Shown: one piece after another, positions 36,957-45,515 of the stretch
Layout: each line of letters begins with the position of its first letter
How positions within the stretch are numbered: the stretch's first letter is position 1
Assembly: GCA_026003175.1 (NCBI GenBank)
Contig: BPGT01000002.1
Span: 558,001-622,000 of the forward strand
Source: Armatimonadota bacterium
Lineage (GTDB): Bacteria > Armatimonadota > HRBIN16
Length of the DNA: 64,000 nucleotides
Reading direction: 5' to 3'
Program-made: the position numbers and the translations under genes
The notes under the pieces: model-generated
Database searches by the model: none
Told to the model about the DNA's origin: nothing
Seen by the model: only the letters and a program-made list of their open reading frames with translations

Positions 36957-37244
36957 TCACCTCAAGAGTTGCTGCGATTGTTGCTGCTCCAGTTGCGCCA
37001 CCCTGCTTTCCAGGTCTTCCAGCTTGCGCTCGATGCGTTGCAGGGTCTGGTCCAGCGCCAGGTCGTACTGGGTGGTGGTCTCGCGCAGGTCTTCCAGCAT
37101 CTTGCGCAGTTCAGCAGTGGATGCGGCGTCTCGTGATGCCAGGATTTTTGTGCGCTCAATCTGGTAGCGTGTGAGAATGGCAACGATAGGAATAGATAGC
37201 GCGAGTATCGGTATAGCCAGCGCAAGTATCTCTGCCATCGTCAT
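36957..37244 (-). CDS. Small membrane-anchored coiled-coil protein, paralogue 3
   Basis: A 95-residue protein: membrane helix (LALAIPILALSIPIVAIL), TRYQIERTKILASRD, then DLRETTTQYDLALDQTLQRIERKLEDLESRVAQLEQQ. The first ATG overlaps the hisA stop (ATGA); a second ATG at 37238 sits better behind GGTGGG. The overlap suggests transcription and translation are coupled to hisA, but a role in histidine synthesis is not implied. Confidence 0.75.
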   Translation of the reverse strand: MTMAEILALAIPILALSIPIVAILTRYQIERTKILASRDAASTAELRKMLEDLRETTTQYDLALDQTLQRIERKLEDLESRVAQLEQQQSQQLLR

Positions 37245-37954
37245 CCCACCTTTTCCATTGCGTCCCGCAAGTTAATGCTGCCAGTGTACAATGCTTTTCC
37301 AATAATGACTCCCTCTACACCTGTTTCTTTCAGCGCCAAGAGGTCGTCGAGGGAAGACACGCCGCCGGATGCGATAACCGGAATGCCTGCTTCTTGCACA
37401 AGCCGTTTCAGCAGTTGCAGGTTTGGTCCCTGTAACGTGCCGTCGCGTGAGATGTCGGTGACGATAACGCGACGTGCCCCCAGCTCTGCCATGCGCTGTA
37501 TCAGCTCCAGCGCGTCCACCTTTGTTTGCTCCTGCCAGCCGTGGATGGCTACTTTGTCGTCGCGCACATCTACGCCCAGCACCACGCGCTCCCCCCACTC
37601 GCGGAACACTCGCTCGGCGAACTCGGGGCTGGTGATCACCACACTACCCAGAACGACGCGCGTGGCACCGGCTTCGAGCGCCTTGAACAGGTGGTGTTCG
37701 GCACGGATACCTCCTCCGAACTGTATGGGGACACGCACAGCGTCCACGATGTTCTCCAGTATGTGCAGCTGCTGCGGCTTGCCGGTGCGTGCGCCGTCCA
37801 GGTCCACTATGTGCAGCCACCGTGCTCCTTCCGACTGCCAGCGCAGAGCGGTCTGCACCGGGTCGTCGCTGTACACCGTCTCGGCGTCAAATTGTCCCTG
37901 TAACAGGCGCACGCAGCGCCCGCCGCGAAGGTCTATGGCTGGATAGAGATCCAC
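37241..37954 (-). CDS. hisA: Phosphoribosylformimino-5-aminoimidazole carboxamide ribotide isomerase
   Basis: A 237-residue TIM-barrel enzyme of histidine synthesis that isomerises ProFAR to PRFAR. Typical motifs are YPAIDLRGGRCVRLLQG at the start, the first catalytic Asp in PAIDLR (residue 7), LHIVDLDGA near 47, VPIQFGGGIR near 75, and IVTDISRDGT near 165 with the second catalytic Asp and the phosphate-binding loop SGGVSSLDDL near 195. The length is normal. It follows hisH after 42 nt. The related hisF gene is not seen in the window. Confidence 0.96.
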   Translation of the reverse strand: MDLYPAIDLRGGRCVRLLQGQFDAETVYSDDPVQTALRWQSEGARWLHIVDLDGARTGKPQQLHILENIVDAVRVPIQFGGGIRAEHHLFKALEAGATRVVLGSVVITSPEFAERVFREWGERVVLGVDVRDDKVAIHGWQEQTKVDALELIQRMAELGARRVIVTDISRDGTLQGPNLQLLKRLVQEAGIPVIASGGVSSLDDLLALKETGVEGVIIGKALYTGSINLRDAMEKVG

Positions 37955-37996
37955 TTTCTATTGACCCTGTTGATGCTTTTGAAGTTTCTATCACGA

Positions 37997-38632
37997 TTAC
38001 GTGTTCTCCGCAAAATTGCGCAGGATGCGCAATCCCACCATGCTGCTCTTCTCAGGGTGAAACTGTACCGCGCGTATATTCTCCTGTTGTACGGCACAGC
38101 AGAAGGTCATCCCGTATTCCGAAACGGCAGTAACCACCTCGTTCTGCTCAGGCATGGGAAAGTAGGAGTGCACAAAATAGACGTGCGAACCTTCCTCTAT
38201 CCCCTCGAAGAGGGCGTCATGGCGCGTGAAGTGCAGGGCGTTCCAGCCGATGTGGGGCACTTTAAGAGGCTTACCCTGCCCATCGGTCAAACCATCAGGG
38301 AAGCGTACCACTTTGCCTCGCAGGATGCCCAGACCACGTTCCAGTTCCGCCGTCCAGGTCTCCTCGCTGAAGTCAAAGAGCAACTGCAGACCGAGACATA
38401 TCCCCAGAAACGGTTTGCCCGCCTCGATGAACTCACGGATCGCTTTGTCCAGCCCGGCGTGACGCAGGTTCTGCATCGCCGTGCCAAACGCGCCTACCCC
38501 CGGCAGGATGAGTTTATCCGCCCGACGCACCCTCTCTGCATCGCCAGTGATTTCGGCATCAAAACCCAGCTTCTGCAGCGCTTTTTGCACACTGCGCAGG
38601 TTGCCCATGCCGTAGTCCACGATGGCAATCAT
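37997..38632 (-). CDS. hisH: Imidazole glycerol phosphate synthase, glutaminase subunit
   Basis: A 211-residue class I glutamine amidotransferase that supplies ammonia to HisF. The catalytic triad is visible: Cys in FLGICLGLQLLF near 81, and His/Glu in RAVQFHPEKSS near 191-193. The oxyanion strand is GVGAFGTAM near 50. The start MIAIVDYGMGNLRS is the family's usual N-terminus. hisB ends 2 nt upstream, so the genes form an operon. HisF must be elsewhere. Confidence 0.96.
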   Translation of the reverse strand: MIAIVDYGMGNLRSVQKALQKLGFDAEITGDAERVRRADKLILPGVGAFGTAMQNLRHAGLDKAIREFIEAGKPFLGICLGLQLLFDFSEETWTAELERGLGILRGKVVRFPDGLTDGQGKPLKVPHIGWNALHFTRHDALFEGIEEGSHVYFVHSYFPMPEQNEVVTAVSEYGMTFCCAVQQENIRAVQFHPEKSSMVGLRILRNFAENT

Positions 38633-38634
38633 CG

Positions 38635-39231
38635 CTATAGCACTCCCTTCGTGCTGGGAACACCCGTTTCGCGCGAGCGATAGCGTACGGCGTCCGCCAG
38701 AGCACGCCCCAGAGCCTTGAAAGCCGCTTCGGCGATGTGATGAGCGTTCTCGCCCGCCAGCTGGCGCACATGCAGGTTCATGGGCACGTTGAACGCGAAG
38801 GCACGCAGGAACTCCTGCACCAGCTCTGCGGGCATCTGCCCCAGCATCACCGCAGGCAGGCGCAGGTCACAGTGCAAATACGCCCGCCCTGAGAGGTCTA
38901 TCGCTACCATCACCAGTGCATCGTCCATTGGCACGATGGCGTGTCCATAGCGCTCGATACCACGCTTATCGCCTAGAGCGCGTTGCAAAGCCTGCCCTAT
39001 GCAAATGCCCACATCTTCTACTGTATGATGCGCATCCACCTGCAGGTCGCCCCGTGCTTGAACCACGCCATCGAACAGAGCGTGCCGAATGAGGTGGCTA
39101 AGCATGTGGTCGAAGAAGCCGATGCCGGTTTCCACCTCTGCCTTGCCCGTGCCGTCCAGATGCAAGCTGACGTGCACACTGGTTTCAGCGGTTTCGCGGT
39201 CTACCTGAGCGATGCGTTCCTCAATGTTCAT
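38635..39231 (-). CDS. hisB: Imidazoleglycerol-phosphate dehydratase
   Basis: A 198-residue monofunctional dehydratase starting MNIEERIAQVDRETAETSV; the longer open frame overlaps hisD and is rejected. The two metal-binding motifs are present: FFDHMLSHLIRHAL near 39 and the second repeat VEDVGICIGQAL near 70, with HHTVED and ENAHHIAEAAFKALG near 165 providing manganese ligands. It lies 19 nt after the hisD stop. Confidence 0.96.
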   Translation of the reverse strand: MNIEERIAQVDRETAETSVHVSLHLDGTGKAEVETGIGFFDHMLSHLIRHALFDGVVQARGDLQVDAHHTVEDVGICIGQALQRALGDKRGIERYGHAIVPMDDALVMVAIDLSGRAYLHCDLRLPAVMLGQMPAELVQEFLRAFAFNVPMNLHVRQLAGENAHHIAEAAFKALGRALADAVRYRSRETGVPSTKGVL

Positions 39232-39250
39232 TGTATACGCTCTCCTGGTG

Positions 39251-40537
39251 TTAATCTTGTAGCCTCCATTCCACCGCCTGGCGGTGTGCTTCCAGACCTT
39301 CCACCGCCGCCAGAGTCTCGATGGCTTCCGCGACCTGTTGCAGGGCTTCGCGGGTGAAGCTGACCACGCTGGTCTTTTTGACAAAATCATCCACGTTCAA
39401 CGGCGAGGCGTAGCGTGCGGTGCCGCTGGTGGGCAGTGTGTGGCTGGGACCTGCCACGTAGTCTCCCAGCGACTGCGGGGAGTAGTTGCCGATGAGCACC
39501 GCGCCCGCGCAACGGATGTGGGGTAGATATCGCCACGGCTCGGCGACCATCAGCGCAAGGTGTTCGGGAGCGCACAGGTTAGCGAGTTCTACCGCCTCGT
39601 CCATGTCGCGCGCGATGAGGATGCCCCCGTTTTGCGTCAGGGTCTGCTGCAGGATATCCCGACGGGGCAGCTTGGCAACCGCTTTTTCTATCTCCTGCAA
39701 CACCGCCTGCGCGAGGGCAGGGGATGGGGTTATCAGGAAGGCGGCGGTGTGGATGTCGTGCTCTGCCTGTGTGAGCATGTCTATCGCCACATAGCGCGGG
39801 TTGGCAGTATCGTCTGCAAGGATGCATACCTCGCTGGGACCCGCGAGCATATCGATGCCCACCATGCCGTACACCAGCTTCTTGGCAACAGTGACGTAGA
39901 TATTGCCCGGTCCCACGATCTTGTCCACCGCAGGAATAGACTGCGTGCCGTAAGCCATTGCAGCTATCGCCTGCGCTCCGCCCACCTTGAAGATGCGGTT
40001 CACCCCGGCTTCCTGCGCCGCCAGCAGCACCAGCGGATGCACCGTGTCGTCTTTGCGCGGCGGAGTACAGAGTAGTATCTCTTCCACGCCGGCTACCTGC
40101 GCGGGGATAGCGCACATCAGCACCGAGCTGGGATACACCGCCAGTCCACCGGGCACGTAAACGCCTACCCGTTGCAGCGGGGTTATCATCTGCCCAACCA
40201 GCCCGCCGTGTTCGTCCACCTGGAACCACGAAGTGCGCTTCTGGTGTTCATGGAAACGGCGGATACGCACGGCGGCAAGACGCAGGGCGTCTGCTACAGG
40301 CACAGGGACCTCCTCTCGTGCCCTTTGCAGCTCCTCGCGAGTTACCTCGAGCTGCGCCAGCTGCACCCCATCGAAGCGAGCGGTGTATTCGCGCAGAGCG
40401 TCGTCGCCACGGGATGCCACATCTTTCAGGATGGCGCGTACGCGCGATTCTATCTCGGCGTCATCCAGTGCCAGCGAGCGACGCAGTAACGCCATGATTT
40501 CTTCACGAGATGCTCTTTCTGTTGAAAGCACGCGCAT
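39251..40537 (-). CDS. hisD: Histidinol dehydrogenase
   Basis: A 428-residue zinc enzyme for the last two steps of histidine synthesis (histidinol to histidine, NAD-dependent). Recognisable parts are GVYVPGGLAVYPSSVLM near 125, KVGGAQAIAAMAYGTQSIPAVDKIVGPGNIYVT near 195-225, GPSEVCILAD near 245, the zinc and catalytic segment ILTQAEHD (LTQAEHDIHTAAFLIT) near 265, CAPEHLAL near 335 and GPSHTLPTSGTARYASPL near 380. The start is MRVLSTERASREEI; the extra 31 codons upstream are unlike the family. It leads the hisD-hisB-hisH-hisA operon. Confidence 0.96.
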   Translation of the reverse strand: MRVLSTERASREEIMALLRRSLALDDAEIESRVRAILKDVASRGDDALREYTARFDGVQLAQLEVTREELQRAREEVPVPVADALRLAAVRIRRFHEHQKRTSWFQVDEHGGLVGQMITPLQRVGVYVPGGLAVYPSSVLMCAIPAQVAGVEEILLCTPPRKDDTVHPLVLLAAQEAGVNRIFKVGGAQAIAAMAYGTQSIPAVDKIVGPGNIYVTVAKKLVYGMVGIDMLAGPSEVCILADDTANPRYVAIDMLTQAEHDIHTAAFLITPSPALAQAVLQEIEKAVAKLPRRDILQQTLTQNGGILIARDMDEAVELANLCAPEHLALMVAEPWRYLPHIRCAGAVLIGNYSPQSLGDYVAGPSHTLPTSGTARYASPLNVDDFVKKTSVVSFTREALQQVAEAIETLAAVEGLEAHRQAVEWRLQD

Positions 40538-40567
40538 GGAATAGGTTCCGTCCCCGTTCGTATTGCC

Positions 40568-40598
40568 GAAAAAGCAGGGGGCGAACCTCGCCCCCGCT
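40568..40598 (-). terminator. Rho-independent terminator between oxidoreductase gene and hisD
   Basis: On the minus strand GCGGGGGCG/CGCCCCCTGC forms a stem (40574-40598) followed by TTTTTC (40568-40573). It lies about 75 bp past the oxidoreductase stop and just upstream of hisD, so it ends the first transcript. Confidence 0.88.
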
Positions 40599-40671
40599 TC
40601 TGTTCGCAGAAGTATTGTACGCTCTTTCACGCTTTGCCGTCAACTCTGCTTGAAATCTGCGGTGATACAGT

Positions 40672-41658
40672 TCATGGGACGGCAACCGGCATGCCACGCT
40701 CTTGCGAGAGATAGGCGGCTTCACACATCGCCACCGCCTGCCGTCCGTCCCAGCCGGTGAAGATGGGCGGCTCATCGTGTAACACCCAATCCACGAACGA
40801 GCGCAGCTCGCGCACGTAGGGGTCGCCGTATTGCTGTTGCGCCTCTTCCACAGACACTACCGTTTCTTTTTCGCCCAGCCGTGCCCAACGCAGGTTGCCA
40901 CCGAAGCCTCCGTGCGCTATCGCGCCTCCTTCGCAGATGATGTGCACGCGATACTCACCGACCGCCGCGGACAGGCTAGCTTCCAGGTCGCCGATACCGC
41001 CGTTCTCGAAGTCGATAACGAGGTATGCTACATCCTCATACTCCATCTTGCCGAGCAGGTTGAACATGCGGGCGTACACCTGCGTCGGCTCGCCCATCAC
41101 TGTGCGCATGTAGTCCAACTCGTGCACGTTGGTCTCCAGCAGCATTCCGCCCGCCAGTTCACGCTTGACGCGCCAGCCGGAGTGGAACACGGTAGCGTAC
41201 CCCGCCCGGGTGACCGCAATCGCTTTCGGCTTACCGATTTCACCCGACGCAATGATGTCCAGCGACTTCTGGAATAGTGGGAATAGGCGCAACACCTGTC
41301 CAACCATCAGCTTCACGCCCACTTCTTCGGCAGCACGATTCATGCGGTCGCATCGCTCCACCGAAATCTCCATCGGCTTTTCGAGGAAGATATGCTTGCC
41401 TGCCTGTGCAGCTGCCAGAGTGGGTTCCAGGTGCAATCCGCAGGGCGTGCCGATGACAACGGCGTCCAGGTCCTCCTTCTGTAGCATTTGTTCGTAGTCG
41501 GTATAGAAGGAGGCGTTCAGTTCGTCGGCGACGGACTTGCGTTCTGGGTTAGTATCCGATGCCGCTACAACGACTGCGTCCTCAAACTGCTGGAGCCGCT
41601 GCGCCAGAGCTGCCGCCATGCCTCCAATGCCAATCACGCCAAAGCGTAGCTTTTCCAT
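40672..41658 (-). CDS. Gfo/Idh/MocA-family oxidoreductase
   Basis: A 328-residue NAD(P)-dependent dehydrogenase starting MEKLRFGVIGIGGMAAALAQ, a Rossmann fold with the GxGxxA-type loop. The EKPMEIS motif near 95 contains the family's catalytic lysine region, followed by a C-terminal alpha/beta domain (GMLLETNVHELDYMRTVMGEP near 180). The substrate, probably a sugar or sugar-like alcohol, cannot be told. The 27-nt upstream extension starting with GTG is less likely. It is divergent from the glycosyltransferase gene. Confidence 0.9.
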   Translation of the reverse strand: MEKLRFGVIGIGGMAAALAQRLQQFEDAVVVAASDTNPERKSVADELNASFYTDYEQMLQKEDLDAVVIGTPCGLHLEPTLAAAQAGKHIFLEKPMEISVERCDRMNRAAEEVGVKLMVGQVLRLFPLFQKSLDIIASGEIGKPKAIAVTRAGYATVFHSGWRVKRELAGGMLLETNVHELDYMRTVMGEPTQVYARMFNLLGKMEYEDVAYLVIDFENGGIGDLEASLSAAVGEYRVHIICEGGAIAHGGFGGNLRWARLGEKETVVSVEEAQQQYGDPYVRELRSFVDWVLHDEPPIFTGWDGRQAVAMCEAAYLSQERGMPVAVP

Positions 41659-41831
41659 CCTGCTCCATGTGTGCTGTGTGCACACAACCTCCTTTCCACA
41701 GTGGGTTGATAGCAGATTCGAGGCGGAGAAGGAGTGTTCCTGTAATATATTTGTCCAGTCGTATAGGATTTGATACGGTACATGCGGAAGGTATAACTGA
41801 CTCTGTCGGACAGTACATTTGTGAGGTAAAG

Positions 41832-42968
41832 ATGCCTCTTGCCATCATTCATGACTATCTGAACCAGCTGGGTGGAGCGGAGAAGGTGCTCTATACCTTT
41901 CTGCGTCTGGTTCCCGGTGCGACGGTGTATACGTCGGTGGTGCATCCTTCCGTACGCGCGTCCTGTGTGCCAGAGACAACCCCTGTGCGAAAGAGTTTCC
42001 TGCAGAGTCTGCCTCTTGCTGTCACGCGCACGCGCCTATATCTGCCTTTGCTTCCGCTGGCTTTCGAGAGGATGAACCTGCACGATCATCACCTCATCGT
42101 GAGTATCTCCAGCGCGTTCGCCAAAGGAGTACGACCTCCAGAGGGGGTGCCTCATCTGTGCTACTGCCAGACGCCGATGCGCTTCGCCTGGAATCTGGAC
42201 GGCTACATGCGTTACGAGCGCGTCTCCCCCGCCACACGGGCGGCAGTGCGGTTGCTCATGACATGGTTTCGCCGTTGGGATGTACGAACCTCTGAACGGG
42301 TCACCGAGTTCGTTGCCATTTCGCACACGGTTCAAGAGCGAATCAGGCGGTTTTATGGGCGCGACGCACGCATCATCTATCCTCCTGTAGATACTGACCT
42401 GTATCACCCGGTTTCGTTTGCGGAGAAGGGAGAGTACTATCTGGTACTGAGCCGTTTGCTACCGTATAAGCGCATCGATGTGGCGATAGAGGCATGTAAC
42501 CGTCTGCGTTTGCCGCTGGTAGTAGCGGGGGAGGGGAGAGACGAGCCGCGCCTGCGTCAGATGGCGGGACCCACAGTGCGTTTCACGGGCAGGGTGCCGG
42601 ACGAGGAGGCGAGGCGTTTGCTTTCTCATGCCCGTGCGTTGATTCTGGTTGCCGAAGAGGATTTTGGGTTGACTCCTGTGGAAGCGATGGCGTCGGGCAC
42701 ACCGGTGATTGCCTATCGCGGTGGCGGGGCGACAGAGTCGGTGGTGGAGGGCGAGACAGGGGTGTTCTTCGAACGACAGGAGCCAGAACCTCTCATGGAG
42801 GTTCTCCGGCAGTTCCACCCCTCCGATTACGACCCTCAGCGCTGCGTGGAGCGAGCGAGAGTCTTCGATTCGACGCGGTTCTTGAGCGAGTGGCGGCAGC
42901 TGCTGCAGGAGTACGGATACACCTCACTCCCTCGGATACTGGTGGAGCGAGACGCAGCGGGGTGGTAG
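41832..42968 (+). CDS. Family 4-type glycosyltransferase
   Basis: A 378-residue GT-B glycosyltransferase starting MPLAIIHDYLNQLGGAEKVL, with the GGAEKV glycine-rich acceptor-side motif. The C-terminal donor domain begins near 190 (YYLVLSRLLPYKRIDVAIEACNRL) and ends with the EX7E-type segment EEDFGLTPVEAMASGTPVIAYRGGGATE near 285. It resembles mannosyltransferases of polysaccharide synthesis (WbaZ type). A GAGGTAAAG site precedes the ATG; the much longer upstream frame overlaps the oxidoreductase promoter region. The exact sugar is unknown. Confidence 0.92.
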   Translation: MPLAIIHDYLNQLGGAEKVLYTFLRLVPGATVYTSVVHPSVRASCVPETTPVRKSFLQSLPLAVTRTRLYLPLLPLAFERMNLHDHHLIVSISSAFAKGVRPPEGVPHLCYCQTPMRFAWNLDGYMRYERVSPATRAAVRLLMTWFRRWDVRTSERVTEFVAISHTVQERIRRFYGRDARIIYPPVDTDLYHPVSFAEKGEYYLVLSRLLPYKRIDVAIEACNRLRLPLVVAGEGRDEPRLRQMAGPTVRFTGRVPDEEARRLLSHARALILVAEEDFGLTPVEAMASGTPVIAYRGGGATESVVEGETGVFFERQEPEPLMEVLRQFHPSDYDPQRCVERARVFDSTRFLSEWRQLLQEYGYTSLPRILVERDAAGW

Positions 42969-42978
42969 CTACTTCACT

Positions 42979-43245
42979 TCAGAAGGGATGCTTTGAGTGC
43001 CTCTCCCACGTCCTTCTGACCAAACTGTCCAGCACGATTCGGCACACGAGAAGATACAGTACTGCCATCCAGAAAGCGATGAGTATTGTCCACAGTAGAG
43101 GCTTCAGCCAGTGAACCCGCTCGATGTGCTGTCCCAACCCACGTATCAAGAGATTCAGCACAACGTAGCCTCCGGCGAACATCGCGATACGGTATGGTGT
43201 TCGGAATCGTGCCAGCCACAGGCGGAAACGTATGAAGGGCAGCAT
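42979..43245 (-). CDS. Small two-helix membrane protein
   Basis: An 88-residue frame starting MLPFIRFRLWLARFRTPYRIAM, with GAGGTGG just before the ATG. Two hydrophobic helices are visible (FAGGYVVLNLLIRGL; LLWTILIAFWMAVLYLLV), ending RRTWERHSKHPF. It begins inside the end of the broken AAA+ gene in another frame. It could be an independent gene or the 3' end of a gene fused by deletion to the AAA+ fragment. Confidence 0.5.
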   Translation of the reverse strand: MLPFIRFRLWLARFRTPYRIAMFAGGYVVLNLLIRGLGQHIERVHWLKPLLWTILIAFWMAVLYLLVCRIVLDSLVRRTWERHSKHPF

Positions 43246-43939
43246 CCACCTCGTCAATGAACAGGATGCAAGGCGCGTATTGGCGGGCGGTTTCGAACAC
43301 AAGGTGCAGCATCCGTTCGCTCTCACCAAACCAGGGGGAGAGGATGTCGCTTACCGCCACGTAGAGCAAAGGCATCCCGCTCTCGGTGGCGGTGGCTTTC
43401 GCCAGCAGCGTCTTGCCGCAGCCGGGAGGTCCGTATAGCAGTGTATTCCTCCTCCCGCCTGCCTGCTGTAGGTCTGATAGATTTCCGGATACTGGAGAGG
43501 ATAGAGTACCATCAGCCGAATCTGTTCTTTCACCTCTTCCATCCCGCCGATGTCTGCAAAGGAGACGCCTGTCCGATGGAGGAGGAAAGGAGGACCTTCT
43601 TCGGGGGAGGTCGGCTCGTCTATCTCTGGCTCCTCTTCCTCTGCCAGTCCCCATCGCTTGCGCAAGAGATGCGCCTCGATGAGGTCGGGGTGGCGTTCCA
43701 ACACCATCTGTAACTCCTGGTAGGCTTCCTGTTCGTGTCCCAGAGCGTACAAACTACGCGCCACCCCCCAGCCAGGCGTCGGGGTGCGCAGGCTGGTAGT
43801 GAAGCACCTCGCGGTATTCCGCAAGCGCTTCGGCGTGGGCGCCTGCCTCTTGTAACAGTTGCGCCAGATGCAAGCGCACGTCGATGTCATCCGGGTTGGC
43901 TTGTAGCGCAGCGCGCAGGGCACGAATGACGCTTTCCAT
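43200..43939 (-). pseudogene. Broken TPR-AAA+ ATPase gene
   Basis: Starts at ATG 43939 (MESVIRALRAALQANPDD) with tetratricopeptide-like repeats. One extra G near 43744-43751 must be removed to reach VARSLYALGHEQEAYQELQMVL. A missing base near 43440 must be restored to reach NTLLYGPPGCGKTLLAKATA (Walker A); Walker B follows (ILFIDEVDA). The SFADIGGMEEVKEQIRLMV segment before Walker A is typical of Cdc48/FtsH-like AAA+ modules. After Walker B the expected sensor-1 and arginine-finger region is missing and other coding sequence begins. It is therefore truncated as well as frameshifted, whether by real deletion or misassembly. Confidence 0.7.
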
Positions 43940-44074
43940 CGCTAGTAGAGAAGGTGTCCCATTCCCTCTATGGGCTTGAGCCTGTTCTCTCCCTACAACG
44001 TCACGGTGAAGCATGACCCTCCAGAAAAACTCTGTCAGGTCCACCCTTATTCTAAATCCATGAAGGAAAAGAGG

Positions 44075-44671
44075 TCAAGAGGTAGTTTGCGCCTGCAGGA
44101 ACCGGCTGCCCGGCTCGGTAATGGGCTCGCCGCGCTGGCAGAGAGGACATTCCTCAGGCTGCCACGCCTCCACTCTCAGTTGCAGCAGGGTTTCGGTACG
44201 CGCGCCGAGGTCTACCTGCCCGCCAGTGCGGTCTACGAGGATACCCACGCCCACCAGCCGCACGCGGTACGGCTCCAACATCTCAAGCACCTCACGCACC
44301 GAACCACCAGTGGTCAGGATGTCATCTACTACCAGCACGCGCTCGCCTTCGCACAGGGTAAAGCCCCGACGCAGCACGCGCTTGTCACCCTCACGTTCGG
44401 CGTACACCGCTCGCGTGCCCAGCTGTCGAGCCACCTCATAAGCGATGATGACTCCACCCGTGGTCGGTCCTACCACCACGTCGATGCGGTCGTCGCGGAA
44501 TCGCTTCGCCAGCTCGCCGCACAGCTGTTGCACATAGTGGGGGTGCTGCAGCACCTGAAACTTTTCGAAGTAGGTATCGCTGTGCTTTCCCGAGCTGAGC
44601 CGAAAATGCCCGTGCAGCACCGCGCCACAGTCGCGAAAGATTTGCAGAATGTTTTCAGGAGAGAGACCCAT
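44075..44671 (-). CDS. pyrE: Orotate phosphoribosyltransferase
   Basis: A 198-residue enzyme of pyrimidine synthesis making orotidine 5'-phosphate from orotate and PRPP. The PRPP loop is VLVVDDILTTGGSVREVLEML near 113-133, and the VVGPTTGGVIIAYEVARQLG segment near 65 is also typical. The N-terminus MGLSPENILQIFRDCGAVLHGHFRLSSGKHSDTYF fits the family. The start was chosen at this ATG; the upstream extension lies in the TPR gene. A C-terminal CPLC pair near 175 is seen in some relatives. Confidence 0.95.
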   Translation of the reverse strand: MGLSPENILQIFRDCGAVLHGHFRLSSGKHSDTYFEKFQVLQHPHYVQQLCGELAKRFRDDRIDVVVGPTTGGVIIAYEVARQLGTRAVYAEREGDKRVLRRGFTLCEGERVLVVDDILTTGGSVREVLEMLEPYRVRLVGVGILVDRTGGQVDLGARTETLLQLRVEAWQPEECPLCQRGEPITEPGSRFLQAQTTS

Positions 44672-44720
44672 TTTTTCGCCTTCGTGTCCTGGTGTAAATG
44701 TTTCCAAACGGTTCGGGAGA

Positions 44721-45302
44721 TTACTTCGTCTGGCGCGAGCGGTTTTCCTCTTCCTCGATCTTGCGGCGTATGGTGGCGCAGAATCGCTGAAGCCGCTGCC
44801 GATCAAACTCATCGCTGGCGAGCGAGAGTGCTTTGGTGAGGTAAGTGTAGGCTTCGTGGTAATCCTTGCGGGCACGCAGAATCGCCATGCCCATCTCCTC
44901 ATACAGTCCGTACGATTTGGGGTTGTTGCGGATGCCTTCTTCCAGCAGTTGGCGGGCATGTTCGTAGCGGTGTAATCGTCCCGACAGCATGAACCCCGCT
45001 ACCTGATACGCCTGCACGAAATGCGGGTCCAGCCAGGTAATCATGCGCAGCAGGGGCAGCAGGTCGGTATCCTGTGTCCAGTCGCCATGGTGTTCAATGT
45101 ATTCATGGTGATACTGGTCTACCTTAATCCACAGCAGGTTGGCAAACACGATGCGGAACTGTCCTGCCATCGCCATCACGGTGCGCAGTGCGGCGTTCTC
45201 GGCAGGGACGCTCTCCATCTTCGGGGCATTTGCCGAGAGCAATCCTTCCGAGAGCACGCACCCAACAGCCAGAACTGCAACCAGTGCGGAGAAGCGGTTC
45301 AT
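44721..45302 (-). CDS. Membrane-anchored or secreted TPR-like protein
   Basis: A 193-residue protein with a signal-like N-terminus (ALVAVLAVGCVLSEGLLSANA) and helical repeats resembling TPRs (FVQAYQVAGFMLSGRLHRYEHARQLLEEGIRNNPKSYGLYEEMGMAIL). It resembles TPR proteins encoded beside ABC-2 exporters in related genomes. Its ATG overlaps the stop of the His-rich gene (ATGA at 45299-45302), so it is coupled to that gene and the ABC genes upstream. Confidence 0.72.
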   Translation of the reverse strand: MNRFSALVAVLAVGCVLSEGLLSANAPKMESVPAENAALRTVMAMAGQFRIVFANLLWIKVDQYHHEYIEHHGDWTQDTDLLPLLRMITWLDPHFVQAYQVAGFMLSGRLHRYEHARQLLEEGIRNNPKSYGLYEEMGMAILRARKDYHEAYTYLTKALSLASDEFDRQRLQRFCATIRRKIEEEENRSRQTK

Positions 45303-45514
45303 GCGTGCCCCCTCCGACGTATCAACCGGTAACCTCCAGCAGCTATCCCCAGCACGACCATACCTTCCAGCTGGGTGATTATCTCGTGACGCATTTCCGC
45401 GCTTTCCCAGTGATGTGGTTCGTGGTGATGGCGATGACCATGCTCGTCTTCTTCGTGGGCGAAGACGGCAGGTAGCAACACGATAGTCACCAGCAGAGCC
45501 ACAAGCAGCCTCAT
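45299..45514 (-). CDS. Small His-rich secreted protein
   Basis: A 71-residue protein starting MRLLVALLVTIVLLPAVFA (signal peptide), followed by HEEDEHGHRHHHEPHHW, a cluster of nine histidines and several acids likely to bind a divalent metal. A C-terminal membrane helix follows (LEGMVVLGIAAGGYRLI) with an RRRG cap. It sits between an ABC permease gene (1 nt away) and the TPR gene, with ATGA coupling to the latter. Confidence 0.72.
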   Translation of the reverse strand: MRLLVALLVTIVLLPAVFAHEEDEHGHRHHHEPHHWESAEMRHEIITQLEGMVVLGIAAGGYRLIRRRGHA

Positions 45515-45515
45515 G

